A DNA stretch of 64,000 nucleotides from Nelumbo lutea. Lineage: Eukaryota > Streptophyta > Magnoliopsida > Proteales > Nelumbonaceae. This document shows, one piece after another, positions 33,431-43,136 of the stretch. The position numbers and the translations under genes were made by a program. Every line of letters starts with the position of its first letter. Positions within the stretch are counted from its first letter, which is position 1. Where the stretch lies: positions 137,535,017 through 137,599,016 of the forward strand of contig JAKGHH010000001.1 in assembly GCA_022828595.1 (NCBI GenBank), in the 5' to 3' direction. Below the pieces are notes generated by a model. That model saw nothing but the letters and a program-made list of their open reading frames with translations. It searched no databases and was not told the DNA's origin.

Positions 33431-34016
33431 AGGAAGGTCTAGTATTACCTGGGATAGTAGCATGACAAGCAATAGCTCTTGTACTTGTATGGGCAAGGGC
33501 TGAAGTAGGCTGAGCTGAATTACTAAATTCATTTTCTAGCTGAGTCAGAGCATCTCAGACTGCAGCTAGGGTATCTAGAGGAGTGCCTCTTGTGCCTGAT
33601 GAAGTTGTACTATCAGTGTTGACAACTATATTAGCATTCCCTTTCTTATTTCTGAGCTTTGTTGGAACTAGATGAGAGTGCAACTTCCAACAGTGTCCTT
33701 AGTATGTTTAGGTTTCTTGCAGTGTTCACATACTAAGTCCTTCTTAGCTTCCTTCTTCTCCTTCAGTCTTCAAACTTGATCAATCGGTTACTGTCAACAC
33801 CTTGAATCTTGATCAAAGAACCAAGAAAAAGCTGATCAGCACCTCCAATCTTGATCAAGAGTCGATCTTGATCATTCAATTCCTGCCTGATTCTTCCTGA
33901 TTACAAGAAGCTCTCTCCAATCTTAGGACAGCTGCTAAAGCCTTCTTGTAACCTCCAAGAATTAGCCGAAGTAAGGATCTTTCTGAACTTTCAGCCCTAA
34001 ACAATTCTCATGTGGT
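33431..34016 (-). pseudogene. Copia-3 gag C-terminus and leader
   Basis: Only the zinc-knuckle end of gag is recognisable (CEHCKKPKHTKDTV near 33690-33735, last Cys lost by frameshift). The gag N-terminus is deleted, and sequence passes into an untranslated leader with repeated CTTGATCAA motifs (33770-33870). The primer site is missing: GTGGTTGAAAG joins leader sequence straight to the LTR. Confidence 0.75.
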
Positions 34017-34377
34017 TGAAAGAAGAAGAAGAACTGTTTACTATATTAGAGAAGTAATACAGGTTCGAAGAGAAGAAAAAGAGAGAAAGAGAGAGAGAGA
34101 GAAGAAGAGTGAAGAGAGGAGAAAAGAAAGAAGGGGTTCAGTGGTTAATAATCTGCCGCCCTATACACTTCTTTATTTATAGCTTTAGGTTTCTTACAAG
34201 AATAGGAAATAAACAAAAATTAGAAACAATAAGGCCAGCTAGCCTAACTTGAAAAGAAATTAGAAACTACTAATAAAAGAAATTAGAAACTACTAGGTGT
34301 GGGTATGAAGCCATAGACATTAGAGCCTGAGTGTGGGTATGGAACCCCACACTCGTGGCTAACCAACTATTTCTTCA
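34017..34377 (-). repeat. Copia-3 5' LTR
   Basis: Matches the 3' LTR at 15941 from TTGAAAGAAG to TATTTCTTCA. The purine-rich block (AAAAAGAGAGAAAGAGAG...) is longer, and the AAATTAGAAAC repeats number two instead of three. Followed by the target duplication AATCC. Confidence 0.9.
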
Positions 34378-34382
34378 AATCC

Positions 34383-35290
34383 CATGAGCTACTACATGAT
34401 TAGCCCATGTAGAAGGTGGGCCATGGAGATCATAACAAAAATTCACTGAATGTCCGTCCCTGCCACAGTGGGTACACTTCCTAGTAGAGTTACTTTTTCC
34501 TTTACCACGGCCTCCCCCTGATTCACGACCATCACCACGACCAAATATAGAACCACCACAACCTCCTCAAGAAGCATGTCTTCCTCCTCTAGTACCACGT
34601 CCGCCTCCTCTGGCTATCACAAATGCTGATCTGTCAGACGGTGTGGGACTCTCTGTAGATCCCAAAGAAATCCTGCGAAGCCATGCAAAAACTTTCTCAA
34701 GTGTAGGAAGAGTAGAGCCTCCCAATACTCGGGCCCTAACTGGTTAATTCTTTGATTTCAACCCCACTAAGAACCTAGTGACATCTAGTTGCTCCCTCTG
34801 TTGTTGCTGAACCTTAACATCTGGAGTGAGGGGATGATAGACATTGAGTTCATTTTTGAGGTTCTTCATACTGGCATAATGCTCTTCTAGGGTTTTATTC
34901 CCTTGTTGCAGATCCAAATACTCCTAATAGAGCTGATATACCCTTGCAGTATTATCCTGCCCAGAACAAAGCTTCTTGGCATTTCCCATATGTCCTTAGC
35001 TGTATCTAAGAACATAAAGTTGGCACTTATTTTGGGTTCCTTGTTTCATAACCATGTTTTGATTTGGGCATCTTTCTGTTCCCAGTCATCAAACCCTGGA
35101 GAGTTAGCTGATGGTTTATTTTCCTTCACATGTTTCACTTTCCTCTTTGCCTTGAGGAAAACTTCCATTGACTTGGCCCATGGCACATAATTCTCACCAT
35201 TAAGTTTAATTGAAGCCATCTGCACACCCAGAAAGTCGGAGGGGATCATCACACTCAATTTCTAATCACTAGAACCATCTCCTGTTGCTG
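34383..35290 (-). pseudogene. Copia-2 gag
   Basis: Reverse strand: N-terminus near 35290 with MTATGDGSSD-stop-KLSV, then MIPSDFLGVQMASIKLNGENY, PWAKSMEVFLKAK; a long degenerate middle; and an intact zinc knuckle CTHCGRDGHSVNFC followed by YDLHGPPSTWANHVV near 34390-34480. The early stop and frameshifts make it inactive. It resembles Copia-1 gag. Confidence 0.85.
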
Positions 35291-36225
35291 TCATTATGTC
35301 CCCCACTGCTATTTCTAATGCTGAATTCTCAATCACCAACCAAATACTGCTGTCAAGGCAACACTACAGCAGTCTCCAAACTCAGATGATAGGTTCACAA
35401 CTAGTCACAATCAATCACCACTGTGCACACTACCATTCAGATTAAGAACAAAAGGTAAACCAGCATTTAGACAGCACCAAGAAGGCAGAAAATTGATGTA
35501 GGCAATTCGGCCATTCCTTCCAGCCCAAAAAAAACACAACTTTTGTTCTTGTTCACACCACTACTGATTACACAGTCATAAATCACCATGACAGTAGTTC
35601 AGCAACTCACTAACCACATACAAGCCCTCTTGAAGCTGCTCAATAAAGGGTGAGCATCACAAGCACCACCACACAATCATAGCTGTCACACATGGTACAG
35701 GTCTGTCTGACCTTTTCAGGGGGAACTACCAGTCCAAAAACATCAACTACTACCACTGCAGTAACCTGTCAGTCGATTCAGGTCACTTGTGACCAACAAA
35801 GGTTTCAAAAACAATCGACAGACCCCCCCAAGAGGGTCAAACATACCCTTACACCATTTGGTCACTGTAAACACAGCCTGTTCTTGGACCTTTTGCCAAG
35901 AACCAAGGCTACAAACAACTTAGTTCTTTAGGTTCTAATCAGTCCGAGCAGATTTTTGAGGGTTTTCAACCCAGAAATACCAACAGCACAAAAAAAAAAA
36001 GTAACCAACCTTGATGGAGAGATTCAGTCGACTATCCACTTACTTCTGGAGTTATTCTCTTTGAAAGAAAATCATGTTCTGAGCAGAGAAAGAGGGGCCG
36101 AAGTGTTCTCAGACCTAGGTCGAGTCTGTGTTCTGCATTTGCAGTCCAGAAAGAAGAAAAAAAAAAGGAAGTCACGATCAGAGAGAAGCAGCAGTCACGA
36201 TCAGAGATTTAGAGAGCAACGTCCT
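35291..36225 (-). other. Copia-2 untranslated leader
   Basis: About 930 bp between the Copia-2 gag and its primer site (reverse GCTCTGATACCA, 36226-36237). Short ORFs only. It has poly-A runs near 35991 and 36157 and a repeated AGTCACGATCAGAGA (36172 and 36191). Confidence 0.75.
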
Positions 36226-36237
36226 GCTCTGATACCA

Positions 36238-36472
36238 TATTTGTTCAGTGGCTTCAGCAGTTCGAACCAGAAGAAGAAGAAGAAGAAGAGTTGAACCTGA
36301 TAGCTAAACCCTATCAGTTGACCATAATGTAGATTAGTCACTAATTAATTATACAATGACTAAACTGCCCCCACTTAAGTATGGGACAGGAAGTCATATT
36401 AGAACTGCCACATAAGCACATAACTTAACTGAATAAAATGACTAATCTACCCTTATTTGGCTAGCTCTAACA
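36238..36472 (-). repeat. Copia-2 5' LTR
   Basis: Starts TATTTGTTCAGTGG and ends TCTAACA before the target duplication ATGAT. An (AGA)n tract at about 36270-36290 is expanded relative to the 3' LTR. The TATT before TGTTCAG belongs to the LTR, because the 3' LTR has TGTT there inside its own target repeats. Confidence 0.92.
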
Positions 36473-36477
36473 ATGAT

Positions 36478-36603
36478 GATGATGATGATGACGACGACTT
36501 AGGATCAGGGAACTTAGCTCTTAGGAACACTGCTTTGTTGGGAAAAGGGTTGTGTAGTTTTCCATTTGAAAGAGACAGGCTGTGGCACAAGATATTCATA
36601 TGA
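36478..36603 (+). pseudogene. LINE reverse transcriptase fragment
   Basis: Begins in the GAT/GAC repeat and reads NLALRNTALLGKGLCSFPFE then RDRLWHKIF-stop. This is like the C-terminal part of plant L1-type LINE polymerases (LALLGKWLWRFP..RESLWHKV). A short fragment without the RT core. It directly precedes an ORF1-like piece. Confidence 0.65.
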
Positions 36604-37370
36604 TGATAGGATTGAGAATACTGTGGTTGAAGTCAGTATTCAAGATATTGGGTGTGGATGTGTTGAAGAAGATGTGACTGATAAAACTGATGGGCTCCAT
36701 TCCAATGTCTATTGTAGATTTTGACACTTCATAGATTCTTGGGGAGGCCAGAGTGAAGATGAAGAAAGCTGGAGTGAAGATCACAGTGGATGTCAGGAAA
36801 GCAGGTATGATGGAGGAGAGGAAAAGGTTCTTCATGCAAGTCTGATAGGAAGAGTGGTGGGAAGATACATGGAGAGTTAAAAGACTGAGACCTGGGCAGC
36901 ATTAGAATGGGGGAAAGAGAAGTTGATGGGAGTGAGAAGGCTGAATGCAGGTCTTTTTATGTTTCAGAAAAGGAAAGCAGCAGAATGGGTATTGGAATCT
37001 GAGAAGACAATGGAGAGGGAGTTTGACCTAAGATTAGATTGGTGGTTTCTGGCGGCCGATGAGCTAGTTTCTGGGGCCTGGGAGAGTGATGTATACAATT
37101 TGGATTGGAGTGGATGGAATTCCTTCACATGCTTGGAGAATCTTGACGTTCGAAGAAATTGCTGGGTCTTTCGGTAAATTCGTGAAGTACGATGATAGGA
37201 ATAGAACTTGGGAGAACCTTGATATGGCAAGGATTTTAGTCGAGGTCAGGGGCTCTGTTGATATTCCAGATAGGCTGATACTGGAATTCGCAGGTGAATC
37301 CTATGAATTGAGATTGATTGTTGAGGGAGCTAATGTTTCTCCTTGTCGAGGGAGCTCATATAAATACTAA
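36604..37370 (+). pseudogene. LINE ORF1-like (DUF4283) remnant
   Basis: Degenerate reading frames contain GRVVGRYM, LFMFQKRKAAEWVLES, FDLRLDWWFLAADE, then in another frame WIGVDGIPSHAW, FEEIAGSFGKFVKYDD and NLDMARILVEVRGSVDIPD. This series is that of the DUF4283 domain in ORF1 of plant L1-type LINEs and related sequences. At least two stops and one frameshift (near 37100). Whether it belongs to the same element as the RT fragment before it is unclear, since the order is RT then ORF1. Confidence 0.65.
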
Positions 37371-37378
37371 GACCTACT

Positions 37379-37923
37379 CTATAGTTTGCGTATTACTAAG
37401 ACACCTCCTCTACTTTGCAACCTCTTTACTTAATGCACCTTTGGTTAGGAACCACTTGTATATCTGTTTGGTAACGATTTTTTTATTCGAAAAAAATACC
37501 TGTAAAAAGTTACATATGACCCTTATAGAAAAAACCCTCCTCCACATTATTTTATTCCAAAATATAAACAAAAGTTAAAGCAAAAATAAAGGAAGATAAC
37601 AAAAATGAAAATAAAAGTAAAATAGACATTAATAGAAAAATTAGTTTTATTTTTTATTATTTGTTGCCTTCCTTTATTTTTTATAAGTTGTTATCTTCCT
37701 TTATTTTCTATTTTAATTTATTATTTTTCCTATTATTGTCTATTTTATTTTTTTAATTTTCTGTTACTTCAAATTGACATTTTGGTTAATTCTTTTCTTT
37801 TAACTCTTTTGGTTGAACAAACATTAGGGTCAAAAATGTCATTTTACACTTCTGTCTAAGAGAACCAGCAATAAATTAAATGGTTACAAAGCGGAGGGTG
37901 TCTTAGTAATATACAAACTACAG
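37379..37923. repeat. Inverted-repeat element, ~44-bp arms
   Basis: Left arm 37379-37422 (CTATAGTTTGCGTATTACTA...TTGCAACC) pairs with the reverse complement of 37882-37923 (GGTTACAAAGCGG...AAACTACAG) over about 43 bases with six or so mismatches. The core is AT-rich and non-coding. The ACTAAGACACC unit recurs just outside both arms, so the true element may be longer. Looks like a decayed DNA transposon; superfamily unresolved. Confidence 0.65.
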
Positions 37924-38355
37924 GGAAGGTTGTAGTAACTAAGTGAAACTGTAAGGGGTGTCTTAGTAAATGAACCCAAAATAAATTTGTTAATAATTTG
38001 AAAAGAAACAATGCAGATAAGAGACAGAACATACCAGAAATTTAACATCTTGGTTTGAATGGTCAACCCTCTCATACACCAAAAGCCTAGTCTGGAAGGG
38101 CCAAGCCCTGAAACAATTCAGCCCTCTCTACACCTCCTTTTCATTCAATTGACTAGTCATATAATTAACATGAATACATTCATCCTGTATTTAGAAAATT
38201 GATGGACATTCTTTATACTTATTGTCAGTTTGTGACTACAGCTGCCTACTGCCATGATTATTTATATTGTTGTTCAGATTATGTGCATCAATCATTTATT
38301 ATTATTATTATTTACATTTTTCAGTGTTAGCCTATTCTGGAGACTCATACTGGGG

Positions 38356-38606
38356 ATTCATTGGCAGTTTCTTCTGAAATTTCAGTTGGGTCATAATGGG
38401 TCAAATAATTAAATTCACTTTGTATTTTCATTCTGTATGTAAAACCATCCAAAAACTAATTAAATTCAAAGAAAACATGTAAGCTTTTATTAGTCTATGG
38501 AACTTAAACTCTAGTGAAGCCAAAGTTTGTATCTCAAAAATTACTCCACAAACTTATTTGACCCATTATGATCCAATTGCAAATTGAGAAGAGACTGCCA
38601 ATGATT
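38356..38606. repeat. Foldback element, 53-bp arms
   Basis: 38356-38408 (ATTCATTGGCAGTTTCTTCT...GGGTCAAATAA) pairs with the reverse complement of 38554-38606 at 46 of 53 positions, with a 145-bp loop. The arm ends share a perfect CATAATGGGTCAAATAA. No clear target duplication was found at the arm ends. Probably a MITE or foldback transposon. Confidence 0.75.
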
Positions 38607-38974
38607 TTTCTGGGTTTGGTGGCATGCCAAGTGAGAACCCAATATCAAAATCAAGTTTTGGTCTGTCGACCAAAATGCTTCTTGAGTGAATCCATAGAAA
38701 CCAGCCTTTGTATGACCCCAGATGATGCCCTTCCACTAACTGGTGGATCTGAAATTTTAGAATGAAAAGTTACGTGTAAAACCACCACACATTCAAAGTT
38801 CACGCTAACCCAATGGTTTGATGTTGAGATACAAGCTTGTGAACAGACTCTACAATGTGGAAGTTGTTGTAACTACTCAAAGTGGTAACACTCCCCTTTT
38901 TTATTACACTTCTTATGTTTAGGAGTTCCTTTTAAAATAAATTTTGCATCCTTTAGTTTCTAAATATTCCAGAC

Positions 38975-39217
38975 TGAAGAAAACTGAAGAGAGGAGAGAT
39001 TGAGAGTTCGGCAATGAGGGTTTGAGAATGAGAGTTTCGAACCTACTCTCTCTCAGCACCCTAACACTATTTTATTAAGATAGATTTGAATAATTACAAG
39101 GAGGCCCTTAGTTGGGCAAGAAATTACAAAGAACTTAATATAGATAGGATGGGCCCAGAATAAGGCCCATTACAGAAAAACATAAATAACAAGAAAGAAT
39201 AAACAACCTATTGGCCA
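38975..39217 (-). repeat. Copia-9 3' LTR, inner end deleted
   Basis: Starts TGAAGAAAACTG. It breaks off at TTGGCCAT and is joined to GCCAAGCTTGCTGG in the RNase H end. The last ~20 bp of the LTR, the purine tract and the final RNase H codons are missing. CCAT/ATGCC microhomology lies at the junction. Confidence 0.88.
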
Positions 39218-41064
39218 TGCCAAGCTTGCTGGTATCATGCTGAAGTTTTGCCTTGGGAATGCCTTTGCTGAGAAAATCTGCCAACTGTCCTTCAGATGTG
39301 ATGAAAGGAAGACACACTTCACCCAAAGAGACCCTTTCCCTAATGAAGTGTCGATCAACTTCAATATGCTTGGTTCTATCATGTTGCATTGGGTTGTGAG
39401 CAATGTTGATGGCAGCCTGATTATCACAATACAACATCATTGGCTTGTCATATTCAACCCCAAGTTCTTCCATCAATGATTTTAGCCATAATAATTCAGA
39501 AACTCCATGTGCCATGGCCCTGTATTCTGCTTCAGCAGAAGACCGAGCAACAACCGATTGTTTCTTGCTTCTCCAAGAAACAACATTACCAGCCACCAAG
39601 CTGCAATACCCAGAAGTAGATCTTCTGTCATCAATGTTTCCGGCCCAGTCAGCATTGGTGTAAGCTTCAAGTTTCATATGACCATGCTTGGCAAACAAAA
39701 TACCCTTTCCTTGGGAGCCCTTCAAATAACATAGGATTCTCTCTGCTGTTTCCATATGAGTGTCTCGGGGAGCATGCATGAATAGGCTAATGCAACTGAC
39801 TGCATATGCAATATCTGGCCGAGTCATGCATAGGTACAAAAGTTTCCTAAGAAGTCTTTGAAAGATTCATTTGTCTTCTAACAATGTCCCTTCTAAGGCT
39901 AAGAGTTTATGACTCATATCAATAGGAGTAGCAACTGGTCTAGCACCCATTTTTCCAGTTTCAGAGAGCAAGTCAATAACATACTTCCTTCGGGAGATAA
40001 GAATCTCATCCTTGGATCAAGCCACTTCTATGCCAAGAAAGTATCTCAATTCCCCCAAATCTTTAATCTCAAACTCTGTATGGAGAAAAGATTTAGATCA
40101 TGAATTCTTGAAACATCATTACCAGTCACTACATTATCATCTACATACACAATGAGGTATACTGCCAGAGGTCCACTCCTCTTCACAAAAAGAGTATGAT
40201 CGAACTATGTCTGCACATAACCAAAGTTAACAAGTGTTGTTCTAAATCTCTCAAACCATGCTCTAGGGGACTTTTTTAGTCCATAAAGAGATTTCTTTAG
40301 CCTGCATGCCTTCCCTTTCATATTAGTTCCATACATCCCTGGAGGAAGAGACATATAAACCTCCTCATGTAATTTACCATTCAGAAATGCATTCTTCACG
40401 TCCAATTGATAAAGGGGCCAATCAAAGTGAGCAGCTAAAGATAGAAGAACCCTCACAGATGTCATCTTGGCAACAGGTGCAAAGATCTCCAAATAATCAA
40501 TCCCATATGTCTGTGCATAGCCTTTTGCAACCAGCCTGGCCTTGTACCTTTTAATGGTGCCATCAGCTCAGTATTTGATAGTAAAGACCCACTTGCAACC
40601 GACTGGATCCTTCCCTTCAGGCAAATCCACCACTTCCCATGTGTCATTCTTATGTAGGGCATTGATTCCAGATCTCATAGCATCCCTCCATTCTGGAATA
40701 TTAAGAGCTTCTGACGCAGACCTGGGAATAGGGTTAGAAGCAACAGAAGAGAGATAGGCAAAGTATGAAGGTGAAAGCAACATGTAAGAAAGGTGTTTGG
40801 AAATGCAATGTGCAGTGCACTTCCGTTTTTCTTTCCTAACAGCAATGGGAATATCAAGGTCAGGGAAGGATGACTCCAAAGGAGCTGAAATAGTATCTGT
40901 TGTCTCTTCTGTGACTGGAAGTGTATGAGGCTCATGTATTGTAGGAGAAGAAACAATCTGCACATTTTTGGATCTTTGCCTTTGATATACCTTGGGATTG
41001 AGGATAGGACGAGGAGGTAGAGTACTGGGACAAGGAGAATGGAACGACTGATCCACCCTTAATA
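39217..41064 (-). pseudogene. Copia-9 RT and RNase H
   Basis: Reverse strand: linker with DLDIPIAVRKEKRKC and CISKHLSY; RT with [54 protein letters not shown] and YVDD near 40135-40146; RNase H with [56 protein letters not shown] and DRTKHIEVDRHFIRERV. The 234-codon open stretch 39839-39135 runs into the LTR because of the deletion. Frameshifts near 40200 and 39850. Confidence 0.9.
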
Positions 41065-41069
41065 CATTT

Positions 41070-41391
41070 TGTTGAGTGGGCCGACTTGTGTTTAGTTTAT
41101 TTTCTTTTAAATTAAGATGTTGTTGGGCCTTGGGCCCATTAGTTTTTATTTTTTAAAGAGCTATAATTACTTAGTTTGAGTTGCCGCCCTACTAAGGGCA
41201 TCCTTGTAATATCTCATACTTAAGTTAATTATAAATAGAATGAGGGGCTGGCAGCTAGGGTTAAGTAAATCTATCCTAGTCGACCTTCTTTTCTTTTCTT
41301 CCCTTTCCTCTGTCTCTTGCTGAAATCCCCAACTTTCTACTCTTCCTTTCACAAGAAGCTTGGCCGAAATCAGCACGTAAGGCTTTCTACT
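41070..41391 (+). repeat. Copia-10 5' LTR
   Basis: Starts TGTTGAGTGGGCC, has a TATA-like AATTATAAATAGAATG at about 41227-41243, and ends GGCTTTCTACT directly at the primer site. The end is ACT, not CA, and the same end is seen at the right target duplication. Confidence 0.9.
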
Positions 41392-41869
41392 TGGTATCAG
41401 AGCAGGTTGAAGGTTCTTGAAGAGATTCGTTCTTGCAGCCTTAGATCAGTCGACTGCATGGAGTTTTAAGAGGTTGATCGAAGCTTTCAGGTAAGCCTAG
41501 TTTTTGGATTTTCTTGATGGATCTGTATGCCATGTAGCTGGTCTAGGGTTTCTCATCAGAATCAGGAAAAACTGGAGAAAGGGGAAGAGTCGTGATTTTG
41601 TTAGACTCTTCAATTTTGACCTAGGTAGTGGCGCCCTATTTTTTTTAGGGTTCCTCTGGGTTTTTTGTAAGGGGCGGTTCAAGTTCCATGTGGTTTGGAG
41701 GCCTCTAGAGAGAGCGGTTGCTTCTTCTCTCTCTTCTCCCCATCCCACCGAAAAGGAATCTTTCGTGGGAAGAAAGTCCAGGACACCAAAGGAGTGTCGT
41801 TGGTTCTAGAAGGTATTCTGTTTATTCTTGTTGCATTTTTTAGCTGTTTTCTGTACCTCTTTGAGACAC

Positions 41870-43100
41870 ATGGAGGGACACAGAGTTGAATATAAGCCCG
41901 GGAATGAAATGGGACCAGTGGGAGGAGGTGCTGGAGACCCCTTCGGAGCCGGAACCATTACTACAATTAGGTTGGATGGTACAAATTACTTGGAATGGTC
42001 CCAATCTGCAAAGATGGCCATTGGGGCTCGTGGAAAATTGGGGTATATTACTGGTGAAGAGGTAAAACCCGAAACTGGCAACTCCCGGTGGGTGCAAGAA
42101 AATTATATGGTAATGACATGGTTGTGTAATTCTATGTTGCCACATATAAGTAAAAACTTTTTATGGGCAAACATTGCTAAGGAGATATGGGATGGGGTTG
42201 TAGAGACCTATTCACAGAAGGAGATCAACTAAGAAATCAGATTATTGCTACTAGGCAGGGAGATAGATCTGTTGCAGTTTATTTTTCACTCCTTAAGACC
42301 CTGTGGCAGGAGATTGATCATCTAGAGACCTTTGCTTGGGAAACTACCAAGGATGCAGCTACCTATCAAAGACACTTAGAGAAGTATAGGGTGTTCGAAT
42401 TCCTTGCTGGCCTTAACCCTGAGTATGACATTGCACGACAGCATCTTCTTTCCAGGGACAGTGACACTCTCTCCCAAGCATATGCATTCGTCTCAAGACA
42501 GGAGTGCAGGAGGGATGTAATGATGAAGAATCTCATGTCTGATCAATCTGCTATGGTAAGTGTTGTGAAACCTAAACAGAATGGCAATGAGAACAAGAAG
42601 GAAGACAAAAGGGACTTAGTCTGTGACTACTGTAAGAAACCAAAGCAGACAAGAGATACTTGCTGGAAGCTTCACCCACATCTTGTGCCAACCAGATTGA
42701 GGAATAAGAGAGGAAATGCACGTATGGCAGTTACTGGTGACACTCCGGCCCCCCCTACTACAGCTGCCTTGGAGTCTGTTGTAGCTGCTGCAGTAAGGGC
42801 CGAACTTGAGAGGTTTGGGTTACTTCTGAATCAAAAGGATACAGCTAGTTCCAATTCAGCCGCAACCGGACAACAAGGTACAAGTAGCACAAGTGGAACT
42901 CACTCTACCTCCCTTGTCCACACAGATAGTCCACATGTCACTGCAAACTATGTTTCTGCTTCAAGTAAGGAGAGATCTCCTTGGATTATAGAATCTGGAG
43001 CCTCAGAGCACATGACCCATTGTTCCACCATTTTCTCCTCTTACCAGCTCAGTTCTGCCAGAGATAGGGTCTCCACAGCTGATGGATCCCATGTTCCTAT
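41870..43100 (+). pseudogene. Copia-10 gag and protease start
   Basis: Starts MEGHRVEYKPG; UBN2-type gag with TIRLDGTNYLEWSQSAKMA, KLGYITGEEVKP, WVQENYMVMTWLCNSMLP and AKEIWDGVVETYSQ. One frameshift near 42225, then LLKTLWQEIDHLETFAWE, FEFLAGLNPEYDIARQ, the zinc knuckle CDYCKKPKQTRDTC (His replaced by Gln) and the protease site WIIESGASEHMT (catalytic Asp replaced by Glu). Otherwise nearly open for 400 codons, so fairly recent. Confidence 0.92.
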
Positions 43101-43102
43101 TG

Positions 43103-43131
43103 CCCGAAATCAGCACATAAGGTTTTCTACT
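43103..43131 (+). repeat. Copia-10 3' LTR remnant
   Basis: CCCGAAATCAGCACATAAGG and TTTTCTACT repeat the last ~28 bp of the 5' LTR (GCCGAAATCAGCACGTAAGG, CTTTCTACT). They end exactly at the target duplication CATTT. Confidence 0.92.
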
Positions 43132-43136
43132 CATTT

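Larger units (their letters stand above)
15941..34377 (-). mobile_element. Copia-3: inserted in Copia-2 gag
   Basis: Antisense copia element with the perfect target duplication AATCC (15936-15940 and 34378-34382). 3' LTR 15941-16281, purine tract reverse CTCCCCCTCAAG (16282-16293), 5' LTR 34017-34377. Copia-4 is inserted in its RT domain (17710-31615). Its own sequence totals about 4.5 kb: the gag N-terminus and the primer site are missing. Same family as Copia-11 by RT and RNase H sequence. Confidence 0.92.
11332..36472 (-). mobile_element. Copia-2: outer element of the large nest
   Basis: A copia element in antisense orientation, bounded by the perfect target duplication ATGAT (11327-11331 and 36473-36477) within the GAT repeat of the LINE tail. 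3' LTR 11332-11568, 5' LTR 36238-36472, primer site 36226-36237. Two insertions split it: LTR-A (11899-13867) and Copia-3 (15941-34377). Its own sequence is only about 4.7 kb and lacks the integrase region, which is deleted between gag-pre (about 15400) and the RT linker. Confidence 0.92.
37371..38974 (+). other. TPC1 intron remainder, AT-rich
   Basis: No coding sequence. Contains the inverted-repeat elements at 37379-37923 and 38356-38606, a T/A-rich block with TTATTTTTTATT motifs (37600-37760) and an ATT trinucleotide tract at about 38298-38310. A motif GTGTCTTAGTAA recurs near 37898 and 37957. Otherwise presumably old intron sequence. Confidence 0.6.
41070..43131 (+). mobile_element. Copia-10: gag-only deletion derivative
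   Basis: Sense-orientation copia remnant of 2062 bp inserted in Copia-9, with the perfect target duplication CATTT (41065-41069 and 43132-43136). 5' LTR 41070-41391, primer site TGGTATCAGAGC (41392-41403), gag and protease start, then a jump from DGSHVPIA straight into the last ~28 bp of the 3' LTR. Integrase, RT, RNase H and most of the 3' LTR are gone. Intact target repeats show the deletion came after insertion. Confidence 0.93.

Noticed and set aside
41404..41869. 101-codon ORF at 41504-41809 as an extra protein
   Set aside because: Lies in the untranslated leader of Copia-10, with no similarity to anything I know.
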